Shown: positions 33,850 through 42,535 of the stretch, piece after piece
Position numbering within the stretch: the stretch's first letter is position 1
Layout: the number at the start of each line of letters is the position of its first letter
NCBI GenBank assembly: GCA_036501425.1
Contig: DASYAI010000062.1
Span: 162,303 to 226,302 of the forward strand
Direction: 5' to 3'
Source of the DNA: DATKRB01 sp036501425
Lineage (GTDB): Bacteria; Actinomycetota; Acidimicrobiia; Acidimicrobiales; RAAP-2
DNA: 64,000 nucleotides
Position numbers and translations under genes: made by a program
The notes under the pieces: generated by a model
Database searches by the model: none
Seen by the model: only the letters and a program-made list of their open reading frames with translations
Told to the model about the DNA's origin: nothing

Positions 33850-36167
33850 GCGCGCCGGCGGTGGAGACCGATCCCGGACCTGAGCCCGCCCGGCCGAGGC
33901 GTCGGGCCGACGAGCTGCTCGAAGGGCTCACCGGCCCCCAGCGCGCCGCCACCGTGCACCGGGGCGGGCCGCTGCTGGTGGTCGCCGGGGCGGGCTCGGG
34001 CAAGACCAGGGTGCTCACCCGGAGGATCGCCCACCTGCTGGCCACCGGCGACGCCGCGCCCTGGCAGGTGCTGGCGATCACCTTCACCAATAAGGCGGCC
34101 GACGAGATGCGCCGGCGGGTGGAGGAGCTCGTCGGGCCCCGGGCGGGGCGCATGTGGGTGTCCACCTTCCACTCGGCGTGCCTGCGCATCCTGCGCTCCA
34201 CCGCCGTGCACCTGGGCTACCAGCCCTCGTTCACCGTCTACGACGACACCGACTCGCGGCGGCTGGTGGAGCTGGTGGTGGCCGAGCAGGGGCTCGACTC
34301 GAAGCGGTTCGCCCCCCGGGCGGTGGCGGCGGTCATCAGCCAGGCCAAGGCCGAGCTGGTCGATCCGGCCCGGTTCGCCGCCCAGGGCCAGCCCGACGGC
34401 GATCCGTTCCACCGCCGGATCGCCGCCGTCTACGCCGAGTACCAGCGCCGGCTGCTGGCCGCCAACGCGATGGACTTCGACGACCTGCTGATGCAAGCGG
34501 TGGTGGTCCTCCAGCGCCACGAGGACGTTCGGCGCTCCTACCAGGAGCGCTTCACCCACATCCTCGTCGACGAGTTCCAGGACACCAACCGGGCCCAGAA
34601 CGAGCTGGTGCTCCTGCTCGGGCGCGACCACGGCAACGTGTGCGTGGTGGGCGACTCGGACCAGTCCATCTACCGGTTCCGCGCCGCCGACATCCGCAAC
34701 ATCCTCGAGTTCGAGGCCACCTTCCCCGACGCCACCACCATCCTGCTCGAGCAGAACTTCCGCTCCACCCAGACCATCCTCGACGCCGCCAACGCGGTGA
34801 TCGCCAACAACGCCGGGCGGGTGGCCAAGCGGCTGTTCACCGAGGGCGACGCCGGCGAGCCGATCGTCCGCTACGCGGCGGAGAACGAGCACGACGAGGC
34901 CTGGTGGGTGGCGGGGGAGATCCGGCGGCTGCGCGCGGCCGAGTCGCTGGACCCGAGCGACATCGCCGTGTTCTACCGGACCAACGCCCAGAGCCGGGTG
35001 CTCGAGGAGGAGCTGGTGCGGGCGGCCATCCCCTACAAGGTGATCGGCGGCACCCGCTTCTACGACCGCAAGGAGATCAAGGACCTGCTGGCGTACCTCC
35101 GGGTGGTGGCCAACCCGGCCGACGAGGTGTCGGTGCGGCGCATCGTGAACGTCCCCAAGCGGGGCATCGGCGCCTCCTCGGTGGCCCGCCTCGCCGCCTG
35201 GGCGTCGGTCAACGGCGTGCCCTTCGCCGGCGCGCTGGAGCGGGCCGAGGAGGCCGGGCTGACCGGCAAGGCGCTGCAGGGCGCCCGGCAGCTGGTGGAG
35301 CTGCTGGAGGACCTGCGCGCCTCGCTCGGGTCCAAGTCCCCCGGCGGGCTGGTGGAGGCGGTGGCCGAGCGCTCCGGGTACCTGGCCGAGCTGGTGGCCG
35401 AGCGGAGCCACGAGGCCGACGGGCGGATCGAGAACATCGCCGAGCTGGTGACCGTGGCGGCCGAGTACGAGGACGTCGCCGAGCTCCTCGAGACGGTGGC
35501 GCTGGTGTCCGACGCCGACGACCTCGACGGGCAGGACGGCCGGGTGTCGTTGATGACCCTGCACACGGCCAAGGGCCTCGAGTTCCCCGCCGTCTTTCTG
35601 GTGGGGCTCGAGGACGGGGTGTTCCCCCATTCGCGGGCGCTGGGCGACCCGGTCGAGCTCGAAGAGGAGCGCCGGCTGGCCTACGTGGGGATCACCCGGG
35701 CCCGGCGGCTGCTCTACCTCTCCTACGCCTGGGTGCGCTCGATGTGGGGCCAGACCTCGCACAACATCCCGAGCCGGTTCCTCGCCGAGATCCCCGACGA
35801 GCTGGTCCGCGACGTGCGGTCCGGCGGGGGGGCCGAGGGGCGCGGCCCGGGCCGGGGGGCCTCGGTGGCCGAGCGCCGGGGCGAGCGGGGCTGGGATCGC
35901 TGGGAGCCCTGGGAGCGCACCTCGCCCGACGACGGCGGCCGGACCTTCGGGGCGGGCACCGGGCCGGCGGCCCCGCGCCAGCGCGAGAGCACCGGGGCCG
36001 AGCAGCTGGGCCTGGCGCCCGGTGACCTGGTCGTCCACGAGCGATGGGGGGACGGGGTGGTCCTCTCGACCCGGGGCGAGGGGGAGAGGGCCCAGGCGCG
36101 GGTGCGCTTCGGGCAGGTGGGCGAGAAGAGCCTGCTGCTCTCCGCCACCCCGCTGCGCCGGGCGTGA
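33846..36167 (+). CDS. pcrA: ATP-dependent DNA helicase PcrA/UvrD type
   Basis: SF1A 3'-5' helicase for repair and replication-fork processing. 773 residues from GTG 33846. Q-motif LTGPQRAAT, Walker A AGAGSGKTRVLTRRI, motif Ia TFTNKAA, motif II VDEFQDTN, motif III VVGDSDQSIYRFRAA, motif IV LEQNFRST, motif V TLHTAKGLEFPAVFL, motif VI YVGITRARRLLYL. The C-terminal ~60 residues (LGLAPGDLVVHERWGDGVVLST) form the Tudor-like PcrA RNA-polymerase-interaction domain. A Gly/Arg/Glu-rich linker precedes it. Confidence 0.95.
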   Translation: MSAPAVETDPGPEPARPRRRADELLEGLTGPQRAATVHRGGPLLVVAGAGSGKTRVLTRRIAHLLATGDAAPWQVLAITFTNKAADEMRRRVEELVGPRAGRMWVSTFHSACLRILRSTAVHLGYQPSFTVYDDTDSRRLVELVVAEQGLDSKRFAPRAVAAVISQAKAELVDPARFAAQGQPDGDPFHRRIAAVYAEYQRRLLAANAMDFDDLLMQAVVVLQRHEDVRRSYQERFTHILVDEFQDTNRAQNELVLLLGRDHGNVCVVGDSDQSIYRFRAADIRNILEFEATFPDATTILLEQNFRSTQTILDAANAVIANNAGRVAKRLFTEGDAGEPIVRYAAENEHDEAWWVAGEIRRLRAAESLDPSDIAVFYRTNAQSRVLEEELVRAAIPYKVIGGTRFYDRKEIKDLLAYLRVVANPADEVSVRRIVNVPKRGIGASSVARLAAWASVNGVPFAGALERAEEAGLTGKALQGARQLVELLEDLRASLGSKSPGGLVEAVAERSGYLAELVAERSHEADGRIENIAELVTVAAEYEDVAELLETVALVSDADDLDGQDGRVSLMTLHTAKGLEFPAVFLVGLEDGVFPHSRALGDPVELEEERRLAYVGITRARRLLYLSYAWVRSMWGQTSHNIPSRFLAEIPDELVRDVRSGGGAEGRGPGRGASVAERRGERGWDRWEPWERTSPDDGGRTFGAGTGPAAPRQRESTGAEQLGLAPGDLVVHERWGDGVVLSTRGEGERAQARVRFGQVGEKSLLLSATPLRRA

Positions 36168-36228
36168 GCGGACCCGGCACCGGCGGGTCGCCCGGGCCCG
36201 GGTTGGCGCCGGTACCGCTCCGCACGCG

Positions 36229-36234
36229 TATCAT
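36229..36234 (+). promoter_or_regulatory. -10 box before the B12-domain gene
   Basis: TATCAT, 9 nt before ATG 36244, with no Shine-Dalgarno between. TTGGCG at 36203-36208 could be a -35 but the 20-bp spacing is poor. Consistent with a leaderless or near-leaderless mRNA. Confidence 0.45.
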
Positions 36235-36243
36235 CTGACCTCG

Positions 36244-36663
36244 ATGAAACGTCCGTACCGGGTGGTGGTTGCCAAGCCCGGGCTCGACGGCCATGATCGG
36301 GGTGCCAAAGTCATCGCCCGTGCCCTGCGCGGGGCGGGGTTCGAGGTCGTCTACACCGGGCTGCACCAGACCCCCGAGCAGGTGGTGGCGGCCGTCGTGC
36401 AGGAGGACGCCGACGCGCTGGGCCTGTCGCTCCTGTCGGGCGCCCACCTCACGCTGGTCCCCCGGGTGCTCGACTCGTTGGAGGCCGAGGGTCGCTCCGA
36501 CGTCCTGGTGATCGTGGGGGGCATCATCCCCAGCGGCGACATCCCGGCGCTGAAGGAGCGCGGCGTGGCCGAGGTGTTCGGCCCGGGCGCCACGCTCGAG
36601 GACATCGGGACGTGGCTCGCCGAAGCCCTCGACCGTCGCGAGGAGCCCGAAGGGGTGCAGTGA
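36244..36663 (+). CDS. Stand-alone cobalamin-binding domain (methylmalonyl-CoA mutase C-terminal type)
   Basis: 139-residue protein consisting only of a B12-binding Rossmann-like domain: KPGLDGHDRGAKVIARAL carries the base-off motif D15-x-H17-x2-G20, with GLSLLSGAH and VGGIIPSGDI further on. This matches the separate small subunit found when methylmalonyl-CoA or related acyl-CoA mutase is split into catalytic and B12-binding chains. The catalytic chain is not in this window. Placement before sucCD fits propionate/succinyl-CoA metabolism, by inference. Confidence 0.9.
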   Translation: MKRPYRVVVAKPGLDGHDRGAKVIARALRGAGFEVVYTGLHQTPEQVVAAVVQEDADALGLSLLSGAHLTLVPRVLDSLEAEGRSDVLVIVGGIIPSGDIPALKERGVAEVFGPGATLEDIGTWLAEALDRREEPEGVQ

Positions 36664-36783
36664 CGGGGGTCGGCCGCCCTCGCGCCGGTCCCGCGGGCTG
36701 ACCCATGCCCGAGCCGGCGGCGGGCACCGCCGGGCCGGCCGGTGAGGCAACGAAGCACCAGGACGAACGAGAGAGGACCAGCA

Positions 36784-37941
36784 GTGGATCTGTACGAGTA
36801 CCAGGGCAAGCAGTACTTCGCCCGCTTCGGCATCCCGACGTCGCCGGGCGGCGCCGCCGACACGGTGGACGAGGCGGTCGCCCAGGCGGACGCCGCCGGT
36901 TACCCGGTGGTGATCAAGGCGCAGGTCAAGGTCGGCGGGCGGGGCAAGGCGGGCGGCATCAAGCTGGCCGACGACGCCAACGAGGCCCGCCAGCACGCCC
37001 AAGCCATCTTGGGCATGGACATCCGGGGCCACACCGTGCACCGGCTGTGGGTCGAGCACGCCTCGGACATCGCCAAGGAGTACTACGCCAGCTTCACGCT
37101 GGACCGCCCCAACAAGACCCACCTGGGCATGCTGTCGGCCGAGGGCGGGGTCGAGATCGAGGAAGTCGCGGCCAACCACCCCGAGGCGATCGCCCGCCTG
37201 GCCATCGACCCCACCGTCGGGCTCGACGAGGCGACGGCCCGGGCCTGGGTGGACGAGGCCAACCTCGATCCCGAGGCCCGCGAGCAGGCGGCCCAGCTGC
37301 TGGTCCGCCTGTACCGGTGCTACGTCGAGGGGGACTGCGACCTGGCCGAGATCAACCCGCTCATCCTCACGACCGACGGCCGGGTCCACGCCCTCGACGC
37401 GAAGGTGACGCTGGACGAGAACGCGGCGTTCCGCCACCCCGAATGGGAGGAGTACGCCGACACCACCACCGACGACGAGCGGGAGCGGCTGGCCAAGGAG
37501 AAGGGCCTCAACTACATCGGGCTGTCGGGGTCGGTCGGGATCATCGCCAACGGCGCCGGGCTGGCCATGAGCACCCTCGACGTGGTGACCCAGGTGGGGG
37601 GCACCGCCGCCAACTTCCTCGACATCGGAGGTGGCGCCAACGCCGACGTGATGGCCGCCGCGCTGGAGGTCATCAACACCGACCCGGCGGTCCGGTCGAT
37701 CTTCGTCAACATCTTCGGCGGGATCACCCGGGTCGACGAGGTGGCTAAGGGGATCATCGAGGCGCTGGCCCGGGTGGAGATCCGCTCGCCCATCGTGCTG
37801 CGGCTCGACGGCACCAACGCCGTCGCCGGCCGCGAGCTGCTGGCGTCGCACCTGTCGGACCGGCTGGTGGCCGAGCCCACCATGCTCGACGGCGCCCGCC
37901 GGGCGGTCGCCCTGGCCGCGAGCTCGGCCGCCGGTGCCTGA
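36784..37941 (+). CDS. sucC: Succinyl-CoA synthetase beta subunit
   Basis: ATP-grasp subunit of succinyl-CoA ligase (TCA cycle). 385 residues from GTG 36784 (GAGAGGA ~7 nt upstream). DLYEYQGKQYFARFGIP, KAQVKVGGRGKAGGIKLA, DLAEINPLI and FVNIFGGITRVDEVAKGI are standard. Followed by a repeat-containing 135-bp gap and sucD. Confidence 0.97.
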   Translation: MDLYEYQGKQYFARFGIPTSPGGAADTVDEAVAQADAAGYPVVIKAQVKVGGRGKAGGIKLADDANEARQHAQAILGMDIRGHTVHRLWVEHASDIAKEYYASFTLDRPNKTHLGMLSAEGGVEIEEVAANHPEAIARLAIDPTVGLDEATARAWVDEANLDPEAREQAAQLLVRLYRCYVEGDCDLAEINPLILTTDGRVHALDAKVTLDENAAFRHPEWEEYADTTTDDERERLAKEKGLNYIGLSGSVGIIANGAGLAMSTLDVVTQVGGTAANFLDIGGGANADVMAAALEVINTDPAVRSIFVNIFGGITRVDEVAKGIIEALARVEIRSPIVLRLDGTNAVAGRELLASHLSDRLVAEPTMLDGARRAVALAASSAAGA

Positions 37942-37990
37942 CCCGGTGGTGCGTCGGCCGGTCCTGCCGGCGACGAGGACCAGATCCACC

Positions 37991-38065
37991 AGTGCGCAAT
38001 CGAGCCCCGCTCGCTGGTCCAGTGCGCAATCGAGCCCCGCGCGCTGGTCCAGTGCGCAATCGAGC
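37991..38065 (+). repeat. 30-bp tandem repeat between sucC and sucD
   Basis: The 30-bp unit beginning AGTGCGCAATCGAGCCCCGC occurs at 37991-38020 and 38021-38050 (one mismatch, T to G at unit position 21), then a half unit at 38051-38065. The half unit runs directly into GAGGAGAG, the sucD ribosome binding site. No spacers, so not a CRISPR. Confidence 0.9.
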
Positions 38066-38076
38066 GAGGAGAGATC

Positions 38077-38964
38077 GTGAGCATTTTCGTCGACGAGAAC
38101 ACCAAGGTGCTCGTGCAGGGCCTGACCGGTGGCCAGGGTCGGTTCCACGGCCTGCGCAACCGCGACTACGGCACCAAGGTGGTGGCCGGCGTGACCCCGG
38201 GCAAGGGCGGCTCCGACGTCGACGGGATCCCCATCTTCGACACCGTGGCCGAGGCGGCCGCGGCGACGGGAGCGACGGCGTCCTTCGTGTCGGTCCCGCC
38301 GAAGTTCGCCAGCGACGCCATCCTCGAGGCGGCGGCGGCGGGCATCGCCTTCATCGTGTGCATCACCGAGGGCATCCCGGCCCAGGACGAGGCGGTGACC
38401 TTCAACCGGCTCCGCCACGAGTTCCCCGCGACCCGGCTGCTCGGGCCCAACTGCCCGGGCATCATCTCGCCCGGCAAGATCAACATCGGGATCACATCGG
38501 GCGACATCGCCCTGGCCGGCGGCCCGGTGGGCATCGTCAGCCGGTCCGGGACCCTCACCTACCAGGCCCTCCACGAGCTCTCCCAGCAAGGGGTCGGCCA
38601 GACCACCTGCGTCGGCATCGGCGGGGACCCGGTCCCGGGGACCAACTTCATCGACTGCCTCGAGGCTTTCGAGGCGGACCCCGAGACCAAGGCCGTGATG
38701 ATGATCGGCGAGATCGGGGGCTCCGAGGAGGAGCGGGCGGCCGAGTACATCGCCGCCCACATGACCAAGCCGGTGGCCGCCTACATCGCCGGGGTGACCG
38801 CGCCCCCCGGCCGCAAGATGGGCCATGCCGGGGCCATCATCTCGGGCTCCCAGGGCACCGCCCAGGCCAAGATGGAGGCGCTCGCCGCCGCCGGCGTGGC
38901 GGTGGCGCAGAACCCCACCGAGTGCGGCATCAAGATGGTCGAGATCGTCCGGGGCCTGGGCTGA
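38077..38964 (+). CDS. sucD: Succinyl-CoA synthetase alpha subunit
   Basis: CoA-binding, phospho-His subunit, 295 residues. LVQGLTGGQGRFHGL (CoA site), LLGPNCPGIISPGKINIGI, SRSGTLTYQ and the phosphorylated His in GRKMGHAGAIISGS. GTG 38077 behind GAGGAGAG. A GGGCCG/CGGCCC stem-loop (38977-38992) follows the stop and may mark the transcript end, though without a T-run. Confidence 0.97.
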   Translation: MSIFVDENTKVLVQGLTGGQGRFHGLRNRDYGTKVVAGVTPGKGGSDVDGIPIFDTVAEAAAATGATASFVSVPPKFASDAILEAAAAGIAFIVCITEGIPAQDEAVTFNRLRHEFPATRLLGPNCPGIISPGKINIGITSGDIALAGGPVGIVSRSGTLTYQALHELSQQGVGQTTCVGIGGDPVPGTNFIDCLEAFEADPETKAVMMIGEIGGSEEERAAEYIAAHMTKPVAAYIAGVTAPPGRKMGHAGAIISGSQGTAQAKMEALAAAGVAVAQNPTECGIKMVEIVRGLG

Positions 38965-39006
38965 GCGTCGCCGCCGGGGCCGGTCCCGGCCCATCCGGGC
39001 GGTTGC

Positions 39007-39012
39007 TAGGTT
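39007..39012 (+). promoter_or_regulatory. -10 box for leaderless purN transcript
   Basis: TAGGTT, 8 nt before GTG 39021; no Shine-Dalgarno between. It follows the sucD 3' stem-loop, so it would start a purN-purH-folD unit. Confidence 0.5.
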
Positions 39013-39020
39013 TGGCGGCC

Positions 39021-39617
39021 GTGGAGGTCGCCGTCCTCGTTTCGGGCAGTGGGTCGATCCTGCAGGCCATGTTCGAGGCCGGGGTGCCGGTGGGCCTGGT
39101 CGCGGCCGACCGGTCGTGCCGGGCGCTCGAGATCGGGACCGAGGGTGGCGTGGCGGTCGAGCTCGTCGACCGCCGGCAGTGGGGCGGCTTCGGCCCCGGG
39201 TTCGACCGCGAGGGCTACACCCGGGCGCTCACCGCGGTGCTGGTCGAGCACCGGGTCGGGCTGGTGGCCATGGCCGGCTTCGGCACGATCCTCGACCAAC
39301 CGCTGCACGCGGCCTTTCCGGGCCGCGTCCTCAACACCCACCCGGCCCTCTTGCCGGCGTTCCCCGGGTGGCACGCGGTGCGCGACGCGCTGGCCGCCGG
39401 CGTCACCGAGACCGGCTGCACCGTGCACCTCGCGTCCCTCGCCGTCGACAGCGGGCCGGTCCTGGCCCAAGAAGCGGTCCCGGTCCTGCCGGGGGACTCC
39501 GAGGCGTCGCTCCACGAGCGGATCAAGGTCGTAGAGCGCCGGCTCTACCCGGCGACGGTGCTCGCAGTGCTCGGGCAGCTGCGAGCCGGGCGCCAGGTGG
39601 CGGAGGTCGGGTCGTGA
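39021..39617 (+). CDS. purN: Phosphoribosylglycinamide formyltransferase
   Basis: 10-formyl-THF-dependent GAR transformylase of purine synthesis. 198 residues. VLVSGSGSILQAM at the N-terminus, catalytic NTHPALLPAFPGWHAV (Asn and His), and GCTVHLASLAVDSGPVLAQE with the catalytic Asp. GTG 39021; overlaps purH by 4 bp. The ribonucleotide loop reads SGSGS, as in many family members. Confidence 0.93.
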   Translation: MEVAVLVSGSGSILQAMFEAGVPVGLVAADRSCRALEIGTEGGVAVELVDRRQWGGFGPGFDREGYTRALTAVLVEHRVGLVAMAGFGTILDQPLHAAFPGRVLNTHPALLPAFPGWHAVRDALAAGVTETGCTVHLASLAVDSGPVLAQEAVPVLPGDSEASLHERIKVVERRLYPATVLAVLGQLRAGRQVAEVGS

Positions 39618-41200
39618 GGGCGCTGCTGTCGGTCTACGACAAGACGGGGATCGTCGATCTCGCCCACGGCCTGAGCGGACTGGGCTGGGAGCTGGTGGCG
39701 AGCGGCAACACGTCGGCCGAGCTGGGCCGGGCGGGCATCGTGCACCGCCAGGTGTCCGAAGTCACCGGCTCACCCGAGATGCTCGGGGGCCGGGTCAAGA
39801 CGCTGCACCCGGCCATCCACGGTGGGATCCTCGCCGACCGCTCGAAGCCCGAGCACCTCGCCGACGTCCGCGAGCAGGGCATCGAGCTGATCGACCTGGT
39901 CGTGTGCAACCTGTACCCGTTCGACTCGGATCCGTCGGTCGAGCTCATCGACGTGGGGGGCCCGACGATGGTGCGGGCCGCCGCCAAGAACTTCGAGCAC
40001 GTGGGTGTGGTCGTCGACCCGGCGGACTACCCGGTCGTGCTCGAGGAGCTGGGCCGCGCTGGCGCCCTCGGCCCGGCGACCCGGCGCCGCCTGGCCCGGG
40101 CCGCCTTCGCCCACACGGCGTCCTACGACGCGGCCATCGTCGAGTGGCTCGACGGCGCCTCGAGGCGGCCGGCCGGGGCGGAGCCCGTCGGGGGGGAGCC
40201 CGTCGGGGCCCGGACCGCGCCCGAGGGTGGGATCGACGAGGTCCTGCCCCCCACCCTCGAGCTGCGCCTCGAGCGGGCCACCGTGCTGCGCTACGGCGAG
40301 AACCCCCACCAGGTGGGCGCCCGGTACCGGGTGGTCGGCCGGCGATCGTGGTGGGACGGGGTGGTCCAGCACGGGGGGAGGGAGCTCTCCTACCTGAACC
40401 TCTTCGACGCCGACGCGGCCTGGCGCCTGGTGCACGAGGTCGGCGCGACCGGCACCGGCCCCGCAGCCGTGGCCATCGTCAAGCACGCCAACCCGTGCGG
40501 CGTCGCGGTGGGCGGCTCGCTGGTCGAGGCATTCGAGCGAGCCCTGGCGTGCGACGTGCAGTCGGCCTTCGGGGGCATCGTGGCCCTCGGGGCCCCGGTC
40601 ACCGCCGACGTGGCGGCGGCGATCAGCGCCGGTCCCCAGGCGGACGTGATCGTGGCGCCGGCCTACGAGCCCGAGGCCCTGGCCCAGCTCTCCTCGCGGC
40701 GCAAGGCGACCAGGCTGCTCGAGGCCCCGCCGCCCGAGCCACTCGAGCGCCAGCTCCGTCTGGCCGGCGCCAGCGCCCTGGTCCAGGACCCCGACCGCTT
40801 CCTGTCGGCCCGCTCGGGTTGGCAGGTGGCGACCAAGGCGGTGCCCACCGACGCCCAGTGGGACGACCTGGCGCTGGCCTGGCTGGTGTGTGCCCGGACG
40901 ACCTCCAACTCGGTGGTGGTGGTCAACGGCGGGCAGGCGGTGGGCGTCGGGGCGGGCCAGCAGTCCCGGGTGGTGGCGGCCGAGATCGCCGTGGCCAAGG
41001 CGGCCGAGCGGGCGGTCGGGGGCGTGGGGGCCAGCGACGCCTTCTTCCCCTTCCCCGACGGGCTGCAGGTGCTGGCCCGGGCCGGGGTGACGGCGGTCGT
41101 CCAGCCGGGAGGCTCGGTCCGTGATGCCGAGGTGATCGCCGCGGCCGACGAGGCCGGCGTCGCCATGGTCACGACCGGCGAGCGGCACTTCCGCCACTGA
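39614..41200 (+). CDS. purH: Bifunctional AICAR transformylase/IMP cyclohydrolase
   Basis: Last two steps to IMP. N-terminal cyclohydrolase (LLSVYDKTGIVDLA, GGRVKTLHPAIHGGIL) and C-terminal transformylase (RYGENPHQ, VKHANPCGVAV, SDAFFPFPDG, QPGGSVRDAEVI). 528 residues from GTG 39614. A Pro/Gly/Glu linker (about 184-206) carries a short EPVGG/EPVGA duplication. Supplied with formyl-THF by the adjacent folD. Confidence 0.96.
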   Translation: MRALLSVYDKTGIVDLAHGLSGLGWELVASGNTSAELGRAGIVHRQVSEVTGSPEMLGGRVKTLHPAIHGGILADRSKPEHLADVREQGIELIDLVVCNLYPFDSDPSVELIDVGGPTMVRAAAKNFEHVGVVVDPADYPVVLEELGRAGALGPATRRRLARAAFAHTASYDAAIVEWLDGASRRPAGAEPVGGEPVGARTAPEGGIDEVLPPTLELRLERATVLRYGENPHQVGARYRVVGRRSWWDGVVQHGGRELSYLNLFDADAAWRLVHEVGATGTGPAAVAIVKHANPCGVAVGGSLVEAFERALACDVQSAFGGIVALGAPVTADVAAAISAGPQADVIVAPAYEPEALAQLSSRRKATRLLEAPPPEPLERQLRLAGASALVQDPDRFLSARSGWQVATKAVPTDAQWDDLALAWLVCARTTSNSVVVVNGGQAVGVGAGQQSRVVAAEIAVAKAAERAVGGVGASDAFFPFPDGLQVLARAGVTAVVQPGGSVRDAEVIAAADEAGVAMVTTGERHFRH

Positions 41201-42051
41201 TGGCCGCCGTCCTGCTCGACGGCGAGTCCCTGGCCGCCCGGATGCGCGCCGAGGTGGCCGACCGGGTGGCCCGGCTGACCGCCGCCGGGGTGCCGGTGGG
41301 CCTCGGCACCATCCTGGTGGGCGACGACGGCCCGAGCGCCCGCTACGTGGCCATGAAGCACGCCGACTGCACCGAGGTGGGCATCGGCTCGGTGCACGAG
41401 CACCTGCCGGCCGACGCCACCCAGGGCCAGCTCGAGGACGTGATCCGCCGGTTCAACGAGGACCCGGCCGTAAGTGCCTACCTGGTCCAGCTGCCCCTGC
41501 CGCCCGGCCTCGACGAGGAGCGGGCGCTGCTGGCGGTCGACCCGGACAAGGACGTCGACGGGCTCCACCCGGTGAACCTGGGCCGGCTGGTCATGGGCGG
41601 GGCGGGCCCGCTGCCGTGCACGCCGGCGGGGATCGTGGAGCTGCTCGCCGCCTACGACGTGCCGGTCGAGGGCCGCCACGTGGTGATCATCGGGCGCGGG
41701 CTCACCATCGGTCGCCCCCTCTCCCTCTTGCTGGCGACCAAGCGCCCGGGGTGCAACGCGGCGGTCACCGTGGTCCACACCGGGGTCGACGACCTGGCGT
41801 CGCTGGTCCGCCTGGGCGACGTGGTGGTCGCCGCGGCCGGCCGGGCCGGCCTGGTGACCCCGGAGATGGTCAAGCCGGGGGCGGCGGTGGTCGGCGCCGG
41901 CACCAGCTGGTCGGGGCGCAAGCTGCTCTCCGACGTCGACGAGTCGGTGGCCGAGGTGGCCGGCTGGATCACGCCCCGGCTGGGCGGGGTGGGGCCCATG
42001 ACCCGCGCGATGCTGTTGGGCAACGCCGTGCGGGCGGCCGAGCGGGCCTGA
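41200..42051 (+). CDS. folD: Methylene-THF dehydrogenase / methenyl-THF cyclohydrolase
   Basis: Produces 10-formyl-THF for PurN and PurH. 283 residues. Catalytic Tyr and Lys in SARYVAMKHADC, VQLPLPPGLD, DKDVDGLHPVNLGRL, and the NADP loop VVIIGRGLTIGRPLSLLL. ATG overlaps the purH stop (TGATG), so coupled. The usual Ser in the GRSxxVG loop is replaced (GRGLTIG). Confidence 0.96.
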   Translation: MAAVLLDGESLAARMRAEVADRVARLTAAGVPVGLGTILVGDDGPSARYVAMKHADCTEVGIGSVHEHLPADATQGQLEDVIRRFNEDPAVSAYLVQLPLPPGLDEERALLAVDPDKDVDGLHPVNLGRLVMGGAGPLPCTPAGIVELLAAYDVPVEGRHVVIIGRGLTIGRPLSLLLATKRPGCNAAVTVVHTGVDDLASLVRLGDVVVAAAGRAGLVTPEMVKPGAAVVGAGTSWSGRKLLSDVDESVAEVAGWITPRLGGVGPMTRAMLLGNAVRAAERA

Positions 42052-42067
42052 CGGCGAGCAGGGAGCG

Positions 42068-42448
42068 ATGGTGGGCGAGACCGGTAGCGAGCGGCAGGAG
42101 CACGAGGAGCGTCCCTGGGGCAGCTACACCGTGCTGGACGAGACGTCGCCCACCCACAAGGTCAAGCGCATCGTCGTGCGGCCGGGCAAGCGGCTCAGCT
42201 ACCAGCGTCACCAGCGGCGGTCCGAGCACTGGTTCGTGGTCGAGGGCGATGCCCTGGTCACGGTGGGGGGCCAGCAGCGGCCGGCCGGACCCGGAGACGC
42301 CGTGGACATCGCCGCCGGCACGGCCCACCGGATCGAGAACGTCGGGGACGCGGACCTGGTGTTCGTGGAGGTCCAGCACGGCTCCTACTTCGGCGAGGAC
42401 GACATCGAGCGGCTCGAGGACGACTTCGGGCGGGTGCCCGCCGGCTGA
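42068..42448 (+). CDS. Mannose-6-phosphate isomerase type II-like cupin
   Basis: 126-residue single cupin matching the C-terminal isomerase domain of bifunctional ManC/type II PMI: RPWGSYTVLDET, KVKRIVVRPGKRLSYQRHQRRSEHWFVVEGDA (metal His and Glu of cupin motif 1), GTAHRIENVGD (motif 2 His) and EVQHGSYFGEDDIERLEDDFGR. The guanylyltransferase half is absent. Likely interconverts fructose-6-P and mannose-6-P, or acts in related sugar metabolism. AGGGAG lies only 2 nt before ATG. Confidence 0.85.
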   Translation: MVGETGSERQEHEERPWGSYTVLDETSPTHKVKRIVVRPGKRLSYQRHQRRSEHWFVVEGDALVTVGGQQRPAGPGDAVDIAAGTAHRIENVGDADLVFVEVQHGSYFGEDDIERLEDDFGRVPAG

Positions 42449-42521
42449 GGGCCCGGCCCTTTCCAGTACTGCCCGCCCGCCCCTCGAGCGGGTGCCCAGC
42501 GGCCCCCCGAAGGTCTCGCGG

Positions 42522-42527
42522 TACGAT
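42522..42527 (+). promoter_or_regulatory. -10 box for leaderless metF transcript
   Basis: TACGAT (identical to the udg box), 8 nt before GTG 42536, no Shine-Dalgarno in between, no clear -35. Confidence 0.55.
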
Positions 42528-42535
42528 TCGACGGC

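Noticed and set aside
37991..38065. CRISPR array candidate
   Set aside because: Only 2.5 head-to-tail copies with no spacers and no cas genes.
35692..38994. Very long minus-strand open frame (1100 codons) opposite pcrA-sucC-sucD
   Set aside because: Third-position GC bias keeps antisense frames open; composition is Arg/Gly/His-rich without domains, and three solid plus-strand genes occupy the same DNA.
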